This document shows positions 10,656 to 18,727 of a stretch of DNA of 64,000 nucleotides, piece by piece. Source of the stretch: Dietzia sp. B32 (lineage in GTDB: Bacteria > Actinomycetota > Actinomycetes > Mycobacteriales > Mycobacteriaceae). The position numbers and the translations under genes are program-made. The notes beneath the pieces were generated by a model. It saw nothing but the letters and a program-made list of their open reading frames with translations. It searched no databases and had not been told where the DNA came from. The stretch is from positions 1,674,001 through 1,738,000 of the forward strand of contig NZ_CP093845.1 in NCBI RefSeq assembly GCF_024732245.1, read 5' to 3'. How positions within the stretch are numbered: the first letter of the stretch is position 1; every line of letters begins with the position of its first letter.

Positions 10656-12058
10656 GAGCGCATCGACGGGACGACCCCCGGCCCGGCGGGGGCCGCCCCA
10701 GTGCGGCGGGCGGCGCCCTCCGCCGGCACCCCGCGGCCGAGGGCGCGGTAGGTCCATCCGGCGGCGCGCCACAGGTCGGCGGGCATGCAGTTGCGCCCGT
10801 CCAACAGGACCCGACCTCGCGCCACCCCGGTGACCGCGGTCGGGTCCAGCTCGACGAACTCCGGCCACTCGGTGGCCACCAGCACCACGTCCGCGCCCTC
10901 ACAGGCGGCCAACGCCGACTCGGCGTAGGTCAGCGTGGGGAACAACGCCCGGGCGTTGTCCAGGGCCTGCGGGTCGTACACCACCGCACTGGCACCCTTG
11001 AGCGAGAGCATCCCCGCCACGTTCAGCGCCGGCGAGTCCCGCACGTCGTCGGAGTTCGGCTTGAACGCCGCCCCCAACACCGCGACCGTCCGCCCGATGA
11101 CGGTCCCGCCACACGCCTCGACGGTTAGGTCGACCATCCGCTCGCGCCGACGCATGTTGATCGAGTCGACCTCCCGTAGGAACGTCATCGCCTCGTCCGC
11201 ACCCAGCTCACCGGCCCGCGCCATGAACGCCCGGATGTCCTTGGGCAGACAACCGCCACCGAAGCCCAGCCCGGCGTTGAGGAAGCGCCGCCCGATCCGC
11301 TTGTCCATACCGATCGCATCGGCCAGCACCGTCACATCGGCGCCGGCGGCCTCACACACCTCCGACACCGCGTTGATGAAGCTGATCTTGGTCGCCAGGA
11401 ACGCGTTCGCGCTGACCTTGACCAGCTCGGCCGTCGCCAGGTCCGTCACGATCACCGGGCAGGGATCCGAGGCCAGGACCGGCGCGTACGCCTCCTCCAC
11501 CCGGTCCCGCGCGAGCCCCTGCGCCCCCTCGCCACCGGCCAGACCGATCACGATCCGATCCGGCGTCAGGGTGTCCGCCACTGCGAAGCCCTCGCGGAGG
11601 AACTCCGGGTTCCACAGCACCTCGACGCGCACCCCGTCCGGGGCGCGGGAGTCGGCGATCTGTTGCAGCCGCGCGGCCGTGCCCACCGGCACCGTCGACT
11701 TGCCCACCACCGCCGCATCCGCGGACAGCAGGGGCGTCAGCCGCGCCACGACGTCCTCCACGTGCGAGGTGTCGGCGGCGAACTCACCCTTGCGCTGCGG
11801 GGTCCCGACCCCGATGAAGTGCAGGTCCGCGAACGCGGCCGCCTCGGCGTAGTCGGTGGTGAACCGCAACCGCCCCGACTCCACGTGCCGCAGCAGGATC
11901 TCCGGCAGCCCCGGCTCGTAGAACGGCACCTCGCCCCGGCGCAGCCGCTCGATCTTGGCCTCGTCGACGTCCACCCCCAGCACCTCGTGGCCCAGCTCGG
12001 CCATGCAGGCGGCGTGGGTGGCACCGAGGTACCCGGTCCCGAACACGGTCATACGCAT
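10637..12058 (-). CDS. udgA: UDP-glucose 6-dehydrogenase
   Basis: Oxidises UDP-glucose to UDP-glucuronate with two NAD+, supplying uronic acids for envelope or capsule polysaccharides. 473 residues, near the family norm. The N-terminal NAD-binding motif is VFGTGYLGATHAACMAELGH, and the catalytic cysteine lies in FGGGCLPKD. The C-terminal UDP-binding segment contains GAAFKPNSDDVRDSP and LLDGRN. The last residues are low complexity and overlap a 15-base tandem repeat. It lies 95 bases downstream of dcd in the same direction, the same pairing as Rv0321-Rv0322. Confidence 0.93.
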   Translation of the reverse strand: MRMTVFGTGYLGATHAACMAELGHEVLGVDVDEAKIERLRRGEVPFYEPGLPEILLRHVESGRLRFTTDYAEAAAFADLHFIGVGTPQRKGEFAADTSHVEDVVARLTPLLSADAAVVGKSTVPVGTAARLQQIADSRAPDGVRVEVLWNPEFLREGFAVADTLTPDRIVIGLAGGEGAQGLARDRVEEAYAPVLASDPCPVIVTDLATAELVKVSANAFLATKISFINAVSEVCEAAGADVTVLADAIGMDKRIGRRFLNAGLGFGGGCLPKDIRAFMARAGELGADEAMTFLREVDSINMRRRERMVDLTVEACGGTVIGRTVAVLGAAFKPNSDDVRDSPALNVAGMLSLKGASAVVYDPQALDNARALFPTLTYAESALAACEGADVVLVATEWPEFVELDPTAVTGVARGRVLLDGRNCMPADLWRAAGWTYRALGRGVPAEGAARRTGAAPAGPGVVPSMRSGHPST

Positions 12059-12153
12059 GGCGCTGTTCTACCCCGTCGACGCGGCGCGGTGGGAACGGGC
12101 TGGTGAACGGAGGGCGAGCAGTGCGCGCCGGATGGCCGCCGCCGTCCGCCGGG

Positions 12154-12717
12154 TCACCGGAAGTTCAGGTACGCCTTGGAGGCGGTGGGGCCGCGCTGGC
12201 CCTGGTACTTCGAGCCCACGGAGGCACTGCCGTACGGGGTCTCGGCGGGACTGGAGAGCCGGAACAGGCACAGCTGGCCGATCTTCATCCCGGGCCACAG
12301 CGTGATGGGCAGGTTCGCCACGTTCGACAGCTCGAGGGTGATGTGGCCGTCGAACCCGGGGTCGATGAAGCCGGCGGTGGAGTGCGTGAGCAGCCCGAGC
12401 CGACCGAGTGAGGACTTGCCCTCGAGTCGCCCGGCCAGGTCATCGGGGAGCCGGAGCCGCTCGAGGGTGGCACCCAACACGAACTCGCCGGGGTGCAGGA
12501 CGAACGGGTCCCCTTCGGCGGGTTCGACCAGCTCGGTGAGCTCGTCCTGCTGCTGCGCCGGGTCGATATGCGTGTAGCGGGAGTTGTTGAAGACGCGGAA
12601 CATCCGATCGAGGCGGACGTCGATACTCGACGGCTGGATCAGCTCGGGGTCGAGGGGGTCGATGCCCAGCCGCCCGTCGGCGAGCTCGGAACGGAGGTCA
12701 CGGTCGGAGAGCAGCAC
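12154..12717 (-). CDS. dcd: dCTP deaminase, probably also dUTP-hydrolysing
   Basis: Deaminates dCTP; in actinobacteria the enzyme usually also hydrolyses the dUTP formed, giving dUMP directly. 187 residues, typical. Conserved segments are [32 protein letters not shown] and the C-terminal lid with [11 protein letters not shown]. The gene starts at GTG 12717, and its first 20 bases overlap the 3' end of the upstream DUF2470-like gene, so the two are probably co-transcribed and dcd may share that gene's iron-responsive promoter. udgA follows downstream. Confidence 0.95.
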   Translation of the reverse strand: MLLSDRDLRSELADGRLGIDPLDPELIQPSSIDVRLDRMFRVFNNSRYTHIDPAQQQDELTELVEPAEGDPFVLHPGEFVLGATLERLRLPDDLAGRLEGKSSLGRLGLLTHSTAGFIDPGFDGHITLELSNVANLPITLWPGMKIGQLCLFRLSSPAETPYGSASVGSKYQGQRGPTASKAYLNFR

Positions 12718-13504
12718 GGTCCTGAGGGTACCGCGCGCCTCCGGCGAGCAAGCGGAGCTGGGTCCCGAGCTCGGTGACGCTCGTGCACGCCTCGGCGAAC
12801 GGCAGGCGTTCGCGCCGGGCGCGGCCCTCGCGGTCCGTCAGCTCGAGGTCGACGCCGGCACGGTCGATGCCGATCAGGAGGGGACGCTCGGAGGGTAGGC
12901 AGCGGCAGACGCGCAGGGCCAGCCGCGGGACCACCTGGCAGCGCGGGTCGTTGAGGTGATCGAGCCAGTGTCCCTCGAGGTCGGTGAAGGGGTCCGGTCC
13001 GGACGTGGCGAGGTCGTCGGGGGTGATGGCGGTGACGCCGGAGTCGTCGGTGAGCAGGATCGTGTCCGCCCGTAGCCGGACGAGGGCGGAATCGGACCCC
13101 ACGCCGAGGAGTGCGGAGTCGGGGAGGTCTCGCGCGATGTGGCCGACGGCGACGCGCTGGGCGCGCGTGCCGAGCTGTTCAACCCGACCGTCGACGACGA
13201 CGAGGCGGCGACACCGGCCCCGGGCCGCGCCCCCGAGGATCTCGTCGATCACCTCGAGACGGGCATGCACTCCGCCGAAGGGGATGGCGGCGGTGTCGGC
13301 CATCGGGATGACGAGACCGAGGTCGGCCGTTCCGGGCGTGCGGTGCACGAGGGCGACCGGGGGCGTGGCCGTGTCGGCGGAACCTGCGGCCACCGTCCCG
13401 GGCGAGGGGGAGGTGCCCAGGCTCAGCGTGGCCCTCGGGCAGCGCCGCAGTGCGGAGTCCGCCCGCTCGGCCGGCTCGGGGACGGGTCCCACCAGTGATC
13501 GCAT
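12698..13504 (-). CDS. DUF2470-like (haem/iron utilisation family) protein under an iron box
   Basis: 268 residues. The C-terminal part, with [15 protein letters not shown] and a downstream RRERLPF, resembles the DUF2470 domain of haem-iron-utilisation proteins and is clearly related to the protein encoded at 13674-14504. The N-terminal part is diverged, and no haem-ligand residue can be assigned from sequence alone. The start at 13504 is preceded by GAGGG. The iron box at 13619-13637 and a strong hairpin at 13537-13581 lie in its leader, pointing to DtxR/IdeR repression. The family call is moderate; the iron regulation is the stronger evidence. It overlaps dcd by 20 bases. Confidence 0.6.
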   Translation of the reverse strand: MRSLVGPVPEPAERADSALRRCPRATLSLGTSPSPGTVAAGSADTATPPVALVHRTPGTADLGLVIPMADTAAIPFGGVHARLEVIDEILGGAARGRCRRLVVVDGRVEQLGTRAQRVAVGHIARDLPDSALLGVGSDSALVRLRADTILLTDDSGVTAITPDDLATSGPDPFTDLEGHWLDHLNDPRCQVVPRLALRVCRCLPSERPLLIGIDRAGVDLELTDREGRARRERLPFAEACTSVTELGTQLRLLAGGARYPQDRAALRP

Positions 13505-13536
13505 GCCTCAACCCTCTCGCCATCGTGGTCCCGGCC

Positions 13537-13581
13537 TTTTCCGTTCCGGCGCCTCGGGGATGGTGGCGCCGGAACGGAAAA
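13537..13581. promoter_or_regulatory. Perfect hairpin in the leader of the iron-box gene
   Basis: 17-base perfect arms (13537-13553, 13565-13581) with an 11-base loop lie 33 bases before the start codon at 13504 and between it and the iron box. The outer pairs are T-A, and no U-run follows on either strand. It may terminate the upstream gene (13674-14504) or act as a leader structure. Confidence 0.55.
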
Positions 13582-13618
13582 AACCGGAGCGGGGACGTGA
13601 CTACCCGCAGCGATGAAC

Positions 13619-13637
13619 TTAGGTAAGGCTTACCTGT
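13619..13637 (-). promoter_or_regulatory. DtxR/IdeR-type iron box
   Basis: TTAGGTAAGGCTTACCTGT matches the 19-base DtxR/IdeR operator at most positions and contains the perfect core AGGTAAG-G-CTTACCT (13621-13635). It lies 115 bases upstream of the DUF2470-like gene that starts at 13504, and downstream of the stop of the next gene, so it should control the former. Confidence 0.8.
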
Positions 13638-13673
13638 ATTGCAAGGGTTTTCCGGAAATCGTCGCGGAACGGC

Positions 13674-14504
13674 TCACCCGGACAGTGCCGCGAGTGCGCC
13701 CAGCACCTGTTCGGAGTCGTCGCAGACCTGCGGGAACGGCAGTCGGACGACGTCGCCGAACCCGCCCCCTGTCGAACGGAGGGAGAGGTCGACCCCATAC
13801 CGGTCGATCGCCACGAGGCGCGGAGCCGTACCCGCGATCTGATGTCCCGCGCGCAGGGCGAGTCGGGACGCGAGGCCGGTGTCGGCCGCGAGACGGCGCA
13901 GCCACACCTGTTCGTCGACGCCGATCGGGTCGACCGACGCAGCGGCGAGGGCCGCGCGGGGCACCACGTGGACGCCGTCCGCGGCGAGGTAGGTGATCTC
14001 CAGCGGCTGCAGATCGCTCAGCCGGAGCGACCCACCCTCGGAGTTCGGGCCCGTCCCGCCCCCGTCGGCGGTGACCAGCCTGCGCCGACGTGCCGCGGAC
14101 GAGGCCGTCACGATTCCGGAGATGATGACGACGCCCCGGGCGACGGTGCACTCGTCGTCGTCGCCCCCGGCACCTCGTCCCCCGCCCCGACCCGCGCCGC
14201 ACGACGCGGGGCGGCCGTCCAGGGCGAACGACGGCCGCGGCGCGGATTCCCGGCACCGTCCGGTACAGACCGCGTCGACGATCTCGACCGTCGCGGTGGC
14301 ACCGGCGGCGGCGATCCGGTCGGCGTCACCGGCGTCGCGCGACATGCCGCCGACATCGACCACCAGGACGACGACGCCGTCATCGCGCACCCGCGCGGAA
14401 CGCAGCGGCCGCCTGAGCAACCCGGCCTCGACCGTGCCCGCCGCACCCCGGGCGAGCACCGTCCGTACCCGTTCGGCGATCGGCCGCTCGTTGACGTCGT
14501 CCAC
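13674..14504 (-). CDS. DUF2470-like protein, paralogue of the iron-box gene
   Basis: 276 residues from the GTG at 14504, which has AGGAGG at 6 bases; a GTG one codon upstream is possible, and an in-frame start at 14555 lacks a ribosome site. The N-terminus (IAERVRTVLARGAAGTVEA) resembles the split-barrel part of HugZ-type proteins, and the C-terminus (LVAIDRYGVDLSLRS, then VVRLPFPQV) the DUF2470 domain. A Gly/Asp-rich stretch in the middle (about residues 110-125) looks like a flexible linker. It is transcribed towards the iron-box gene, 170 bases away. Its function in haem or iron use is inferred from the family only. Confidence 0.58.
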   Translation of the reverse strand: MDDVNERPIAERVRTVLARGAAGTVEAGLLRRPLRSARVRDDGVVVLVVDVGGMSRDAGDADRIAAAGATATVEIVDAVCTGRCRESAPRPSFALDGRPASCGAGRGGGRGAGGDDDECTVARGVVIISGIVTASSAARRRRLVTADGGGTGPNSEGGSLRLSDLQPLEITYLAADGVHVVPRAALAAASVDPIGVDEQVWLRRLAADTGLASRLALRAGHQIAGTAPRLVAIDRYGVDLSLRSTGGGFGDVVRLPFPQVCDDSEQVLGALAALSG

Positions 14505-14720
14505 CACGCACCTCCTGAAAGGCTGCTTCCGCCGACCGGATCTCCGGTCGCTCAAAACGGACTGTCCTCCAGTTCAGCGCACGGCGGGTGCCTTTCGTTC
14601 CCGAACGGCCCCGGAAACCACGTGAGACCTGCCACATTCCTGGACCCCCGCGACCGGGCGGACCCCCCGGGAGCATTGGCGGATATGCACCGACCCTCGC
14701 TGACGTGGTGAAATGGGCGC

Positions 14721-14975
14721 ATGGACGAGTTCAGGGACGAGCCCTCGAAGTACTTCTGGCGCTGGACCCAGTGGTCGTGGGTGTGCGTCGGCGTCGCCGT
14801 ACTCATCGTGCTGATGGGGATCACCGGCGGCGGATCGGTCACGCCGTGGATCATCGGCGCGGTCGCCGTGGCGGTGATCGGTGGCGTGGCGTTCGGATTC
14901 GTCCCCCGCGCGTCACTGAACCAGCCCAAGCGGCCGATGACCACGAGCGCGAAGCGTCGGTCCGCCCGGAAGTGA
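14721..14975 (+). CDS. Small two-helix membrane protein
   Basis: 84 residues. A charged N-terminus with KYFWRWTQWSW is followed by two hydrophobic segments (about residues 18-37 and 41-61), a short Gly-rich turn between them, and a basic C-terminal tail. I do not recognise a named family; proteins of this shape are common hypothetical membrane proteins in actinobacteria. The start ATG lacks a strong ribosome site. It stands alone between the DUF2470-like gene and tRNA-Gly. Confidence 0.6.
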   Translation: MDEFRDEPSKYFWRWTQWSWVCVGVAVLIVLMGITGGGSVTPWIIGAVAVAVIGGVAFGFVPRASLNQPKRPMTTSAKRRSARK

Positions 14976-15036
14976 CCCCACCGCGCCTGCGGCCACCGGG
15001 GCTCGTGCTAACCTGAACCGGCATCCAGCAGGCACT

Positions 15037-15107
15037 GCCGATGTAGTTCAATGGTAGAACTTCTGCTTCCCAAGCAGACAGCGCGGGTTCGATTCCCGTC
15101 ATCGGCT
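15037..15107 (+). tRNA. tRNA-Gly (anticodon CCC)
   Basis: A full cloverleaf is visible. The acceptor stem GCCGATG pairs with CATCGGC, the anticodon stem TCTGC/GCAGA encloses loop TTCCCAA (anticodon CCC), and the T arm is GCGGGTTCGATTCCCGT. The discriminator is T, and the CC of a CCA end follows but the third base is G, so the full CCA is not encoded. Confidence 0.95.
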
Positions 15108-15129
15108 CCGCAGCCCGTACGGGCACCAC

Positions 15130-15160
15130 GAGGGGCACCTCCATCACGGAGGTGCCCCTC
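15130..15160 (+). terminator. Hairpin terminator after tRNA-Gly
   Basis: 13-base perfect arms (15130-15142 and 15148-15160) with a 5-base loop lie 23 bases after the tRNA. There is no U-run. Confidence 0.75.
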
Positions 15161-15215
15161 AGTCGTCTCCTCGATCGGCCGCCAACGCGGGCCCTCTCCG
15201 ACCACAGGCACCCTC

Positions 15216-15232
15216 TAGTGCACCGTGCACTA
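15216..15232. promoter_or_regulatory. Palindromic operator candidate upstream of the ligase/DUF3556 operon
   Basis: TAGTGCACCGTGCACTA is a perfect 7-3-7 inverted repeat 93 bases upstream of the first gene of the operon. It has the form of a dimeric-repressor site; the cognate regulator is not identifiable. Confidence 0.5.
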
Positions 15233-15251
15233 CTCAAGACGTGAAGTTCGT

Positions 15252-15267
15252 CACATCTACCGATGTG
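15252..15267. promoter_or_regulatory. Second inverted repeat upstream of the operon
   Basis: CACATC-TACC-GATGTG, a 6-4-6 repeat 58 bases upstream of the ligase start. It may be a second operator or part of the leader. Confidence 0.35.
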
Positions 15268-15324
15268 TGGCCCGTCCGATCTCCGTAGTGTCCGAGATCA
15301 CACCGGCGCTGACGAGGAGTAGAT

Positions 15325-16782
15325 GTGCAACCCGGATACCTCCCCCGAACCCTGGCGGATCGCTTCGGCGACGCCCCCAGCATCAGGGATGACGCCACGC
15401 AGATGACCTTCCGCGAACTCGACCGGAAGGTGACCTCCGTCGCCGCCCAGTTCCGCGAACACGGTGTCACCAGGGGGGATGTGATCGCAGTGATGCTCCC
15501 CAACCGGAGCGAACTGGTGATCTCCATCTTTGCGGCCTGGTACCTCGGCGCAGCGGCCACCCCGATCAACCCGAACTTCACCCACGACGAGGCCGATCAC
15601 CAGATCAACGACGCCGACGCCGCGCTCGTCGTGAACTCCGCACCTGACGCCCCCTCCGGCGGGCGACCGACGATTAGCGTCGATGACCTAAGGACGTCTG
15701 GAGGCGGCGCCGAGCTCGGCCCCGTTGGTCTGGCGGACGACGACCTCGCCCTGGTGATCTATACCAGCGGATCCACCGGGCGCCCCAAGGGCGTCATGCT
15801 GACCCACGCCAATGCCACGGCGATGTCCCGGACCATGGCCGACACCATGCGGATGACCGCCGAGGACCACTGCTTGCTCCTCCTTCCACTGTTCCACGTG
15901 AACGCCCTGATGGTCAGTCTCCTGGCACCCCTCCAGGTCGGTGCGCAACTGACGATCATGGGCGGCTTCGACGCCCCGAAGTTCTACGACACCGTCGAGC
16001 GCCTGCGGCCCACCTACTTCTCCGCCGTACCCACCATCTACGCACTGCTGCTCACCAGGGCGGGGGGCCGGCGACCGGACATGTCCTCGCTCAGGTTCGC
16101 CGTCTGCGGCGCGGCTCCGGCCACGCGAGAACTCCTGGCCGCGGCCGAGGACTTCTTCGACGTGCCCATCCTCGAGGGCTACGGCTTGACCGAGGCCACC
16201 TGCGCCTCGGCGGTCAACCCGATCGACGGCCCGCGCAAACCCGGCACCGTGGGACCGGCGCTACCCGGCCAGCGGATCCGGATCGTCGACGACGAGCTCC
16301 GTGACGTCCCCACCGGGCAGACCGGGGAGGTGCTGATCACCGGGGCCGTCGTGATGGCCGGCTACCTCAACATGCCGGAGGCGACCGCGTCGACGATCGT
16401 CGACGGATGGGTGCGCACAGGTGACGTGGGCCGGCTCGACGAGGACGGCTACCTCAGCATCGTCGACCGGATCAAGGACATGATCATCCGGGGCGGGGAG
16501 AACCTGTACCCCAAGGAGATCGAGAACGCCATCGGCAGCCTGCCGGGAGTACTCGAGGTCGCCGTGGTCGGCCGCCGGGATGACGTGCTCGGTGAGGTCC
16601 CCGTGGCCTTCGTCGTCCCCTACCCCGGCACGGAGCTGACACCCGACGCCGTGATCGCACACTGCCGTGAACGCCTCACCCGGGTGAAGGTGCCCGTCGA
16701 GGTGACCATCACGTCGGAACTGCCCAAGAACCCGGTCGGGAAGATCGACAAACCGCGCCTGCGCACCTCCCTCGTCGCCTGA
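15325..16782 (+). CDS. AMP-forming acyl-CoA synthetase/ligase (FadD-like)
   Basis: Activates a carboxylic acid to the acyl-adenylate and then the CoA thioester. 485 residues, slightly short for a FadD. Family motifs in order are YTSGSTGRPKGV (P-loop), YGLTEATCAS, then GDVGRLDEDGYLSIVDR with RGGENLYPKEIE, and the catalytic lysine in KNPVGKID near the C-terminus. The GTG at 15325 is preceded by GAGGAG at 5 bases. It is first in a probable operon with the DUF3556 protein (60 bases on) and a flavoprotein. The chain length of the substrate cannot be read from the sequence. Confidence 0.88.
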   Translation: MQPGYLPRTLADRFGDAPSIRDDATQMTFRELDRKVTSVAAQFREHGVTRGDVIAVMLPNRSELVISIFAAWYLGAAATPINPNFTHDEADHQINDADAALVVNSAPDAPSGGRPTISVDDLRTSGGGAELGPVGLADDDLALVIYTSGSTGRPKGVMLTHANATAMSRTMADTMRMTAEDHCLLLLPLFHVNALMVSLLAPLQVGAQLTIMGGFDAPKFYDTVERLRPTYFSAVPTIYALLLTRAGGRRPDMSSLRFAVCGAAPATRELLAAAEDFFDVPILEGYGLTEATCASAVNPIDGPRKPGTVGPALPGQRIRIVDDELRDVPTGQTGEVLITGAVVMAGYLNMPEATASTIVDGWVRTGDVGRLDEDGYLSIVDRIKDMIIRGGENLYPKEIENAIGSLPGVLEVAVVGRRDDVLGEVPVAFVVPYPGTELTPDAVIAHCRERLTRVKVPVEVTITSELPKNPVGKIDKPRLRTSLVA

Positions 16783-16842
16783 CCCTTCACCCCTCGTTCC
16801 CTCAACCTCACCCCCTCAACCCAACCCGAGAAGGAGTCCCCC

Positions 16843-18723
16843 ATGGGGTTTCTACAAGCCGATGTCCCGGACATCGATCCCGCCAAGTTCGAGTCCATCC
16901 CGACGATGGAACGGATGAAACTGCTCGCTCACCACTGGGTGGAATTCGGATTCGGCGCGCCGAAGATCATGCACTCCCTGTATCTCATCAAGGGGCTGGT
17001 CTTCTTCATCGGCGGCTGGCTCGCCATCGGACTCTCCACGCCCGGACTCCCGCTGACCGACCTCGGCGCGTGGTGGGGCGAGGTGATCGTCTACCAGAAG
17101 GCCATGATCTGGGTGATCCTCTGGTCCGCCACCGGGTTCAACGAATCGTGGGGCCCGCTGGCGTTCAAGTTCAAGCCCAACACCGCCGGGTACCGCTACT
17201 GGATGCGGACCGGCACGCTGCGGCTCCCGCCCTGGCCGGACAAGGTCCCCTTCACCAAGGGGGATGAGCGCAGGGCCATCGACGTCGCGCTCTACTTCGC
17301 GATGCTCGCCACCCTCGCGCTGGGCCTGGTCCTGCCCGGGCAGCAGACCGCCGCCGCCTACAGCGAGGCCGGGCTCGTGCCCCTGTGGCCGTTCGTCACG
17401 TTCGTCGCGATCCAGCTGGTGATGGGCCTGCGGGACAGGGTCACGTTCCTGGCCTCCCGGCCGGAGCAGTACTCCGTCATCATGCTCGGCTTCGGTGTGC
17501 TCACCACCTTCGGCGCCGGCCACGTGGACATGATCATCGTCGCCAAGATCGCGATGTTCGCGGTGTGGTGGGGTGCGTTCATCTCCAAGATCGGTGTCCA
17601 CTTCACGCCCACCGTGCAGACCATGCTCACCAACGGTCCGCTCATCAAGTCCAAGGCGCTGCGCCGGTCGCTCTACCGCAACGCCCCCGAGGACCTCATG
17701 CCCACCAAGGTGGCCTTCTTCGCCGCGCACGTCATGGGCACGATCGTCGAGTTCGTCGTCCCGCTCATCCTGCTGTTCACCACCAACTGGACCGTCGCGG
17801 TCCTGGCCGCCGCGTTCATGATGTGCTTCCACGTATTCATCTACTCGATGTTCGCGCTGGCCATGCCGCAGGAGTGGAACCTCTTCTACGTGTTCGCGAC
17901 ACCGATCGTGTTCCTGGCCTTCTTCGCCGGCGACGGGTACGCCCTGTGGGACGCGAGCAGCGTCTGGGTCGTGGTGGTCGCCGCGGTCCTCACCCTGACC
18001 GGTCCGATAGTCGGCAACTTCCGGCCCGACAAGATCTCGTTCCTCATCGGAATGCGTCAGTACGCCGGCAACTGGGCCTCCTCCACGATGGCGTTCCGCA
18101 ACAACGGGTGCGAGGCCAAGTTGGACAACCCGGCCTTCGTGACGTCCATGACGTCCCCGCACAACCAGCTGTCGGCGCTGTTCGGCCCCGAGGGCGCGGA
18201 GATGTTCCTGCAGAAGACCACCGCGTTCCGGATGATGAACACCCAGGGCCGTGGCCACATGTCGATCATGCCGTCGGTCCTGGACAGCATGGAGAACTAC
18301 CGCTTCCGCGAGGGCGAGGTGCTGTGCACCTTCTTCTCCGGGTGGCAGTTCGGCGACGGGCACCTGTTCGACGAGCGGACGATCGCGGCAGTGCAGAAGC
18401 GGTGCAACTTCGAACCGGGTGAGTTCATCAGCGTCTGGACCGAGTCTCAGCCGCTGCACAAGAAGACCATCGAGTACCGCGTGATCGACGCGGCCCTCGG
18501 GGTCGTCGAGCGTGGCCACTACGACGTCCGCGACGTGGTCACGGAGCAGCCGTGGCTTCCGAACGGACCCATCCCGTTCACCGTGACCTGGCGCCACCCG
18601 GAGTACCTGCCGGCCGATCAGCGGGCGTCCGCGAGCGTTCCCTCCTCCCCCGGCGCCGAGGGCCCGCTCACCGAGGTCTCCCTCACGGACGGTCGCGACG
18701 AGTCCACGGTCGGGATGAGCTGA
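16843..18723 (+). CDS. DUF3556-type polytopic membrane protein
   Basis: 626 residues with about nine or ten hydrophobic segments in the first 410 residues (for example LYLIKGLVFFIGGWLAIGLS near residue 45), then a soluble C-terminal region of roughly 200 residues. The layout and the opening (MGFLQADVPDIDP) match actinobacterial proteins annotated DUF3556, whose function is unknown. No classical desaturase or heme-ligand histidine cluster stands out, though HNQ, GRGHM and GDGH segments occur in the C-terminal half. GAGAAGGAG precedes the ATG. The flavoprotein starts 4 bases after its stop, so the two are surely co-transcribed. Confidence 0.75.
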   Translation: MGFLQADVPDIDPAKFESIPTMERMKLLAHHWVEFGFGAPKIMHSLYLIKGLVFFIGGWLAIGLSTPGLPLTDLGAWWGEVIVYQKAMIWVILWSATGFNESWGPLAFKFKPNTAGYRYWMRTGTLRLPPWPDKVPFTKGDERRAIDVALYFAMLATLALGLVLPGQQTAAAYSEAGLVPLWPFVTFVAIQLVMGLRDRVTFLASRPEQYSVIMLGFGVLTTFGAGHVDMIIVAKIAMFAVWWGAFISKIGVHFTPTVQTMLTNGPLIKSKALRRSLYRNAPEDLMPTKVAFFAAHVMGTIVEFVVPLILLFTTNWTVAVLAAAFMMCFHVFIYSMFALAMPQEWNLFYVFATPIVFLAFFAGDGYALWDASSVWVVVVAAVLTLTGPIVGNFRPDKISFLIGMRQYAGNWASSTMAFRNNGCEAKLDNPAFVTSMTSPHNQLSALFGPEGAEMFLQKTTAFRMMNTQGRGHMSIMPSVLDSMENYRFREGEVLCTFFSGWQFGDGHLFDERTIAAVQKRCNFEPGEFISVWTESQPLHKKTIEYRVIDAALGVVERGHYDVRDVVTEQPWLPNGPIPFTVTWRHPEYLPADQRASASVPSSPGAEGPLTEVSLTDGRDESTVGMS

Positions 18724-18727
18724 GTCC

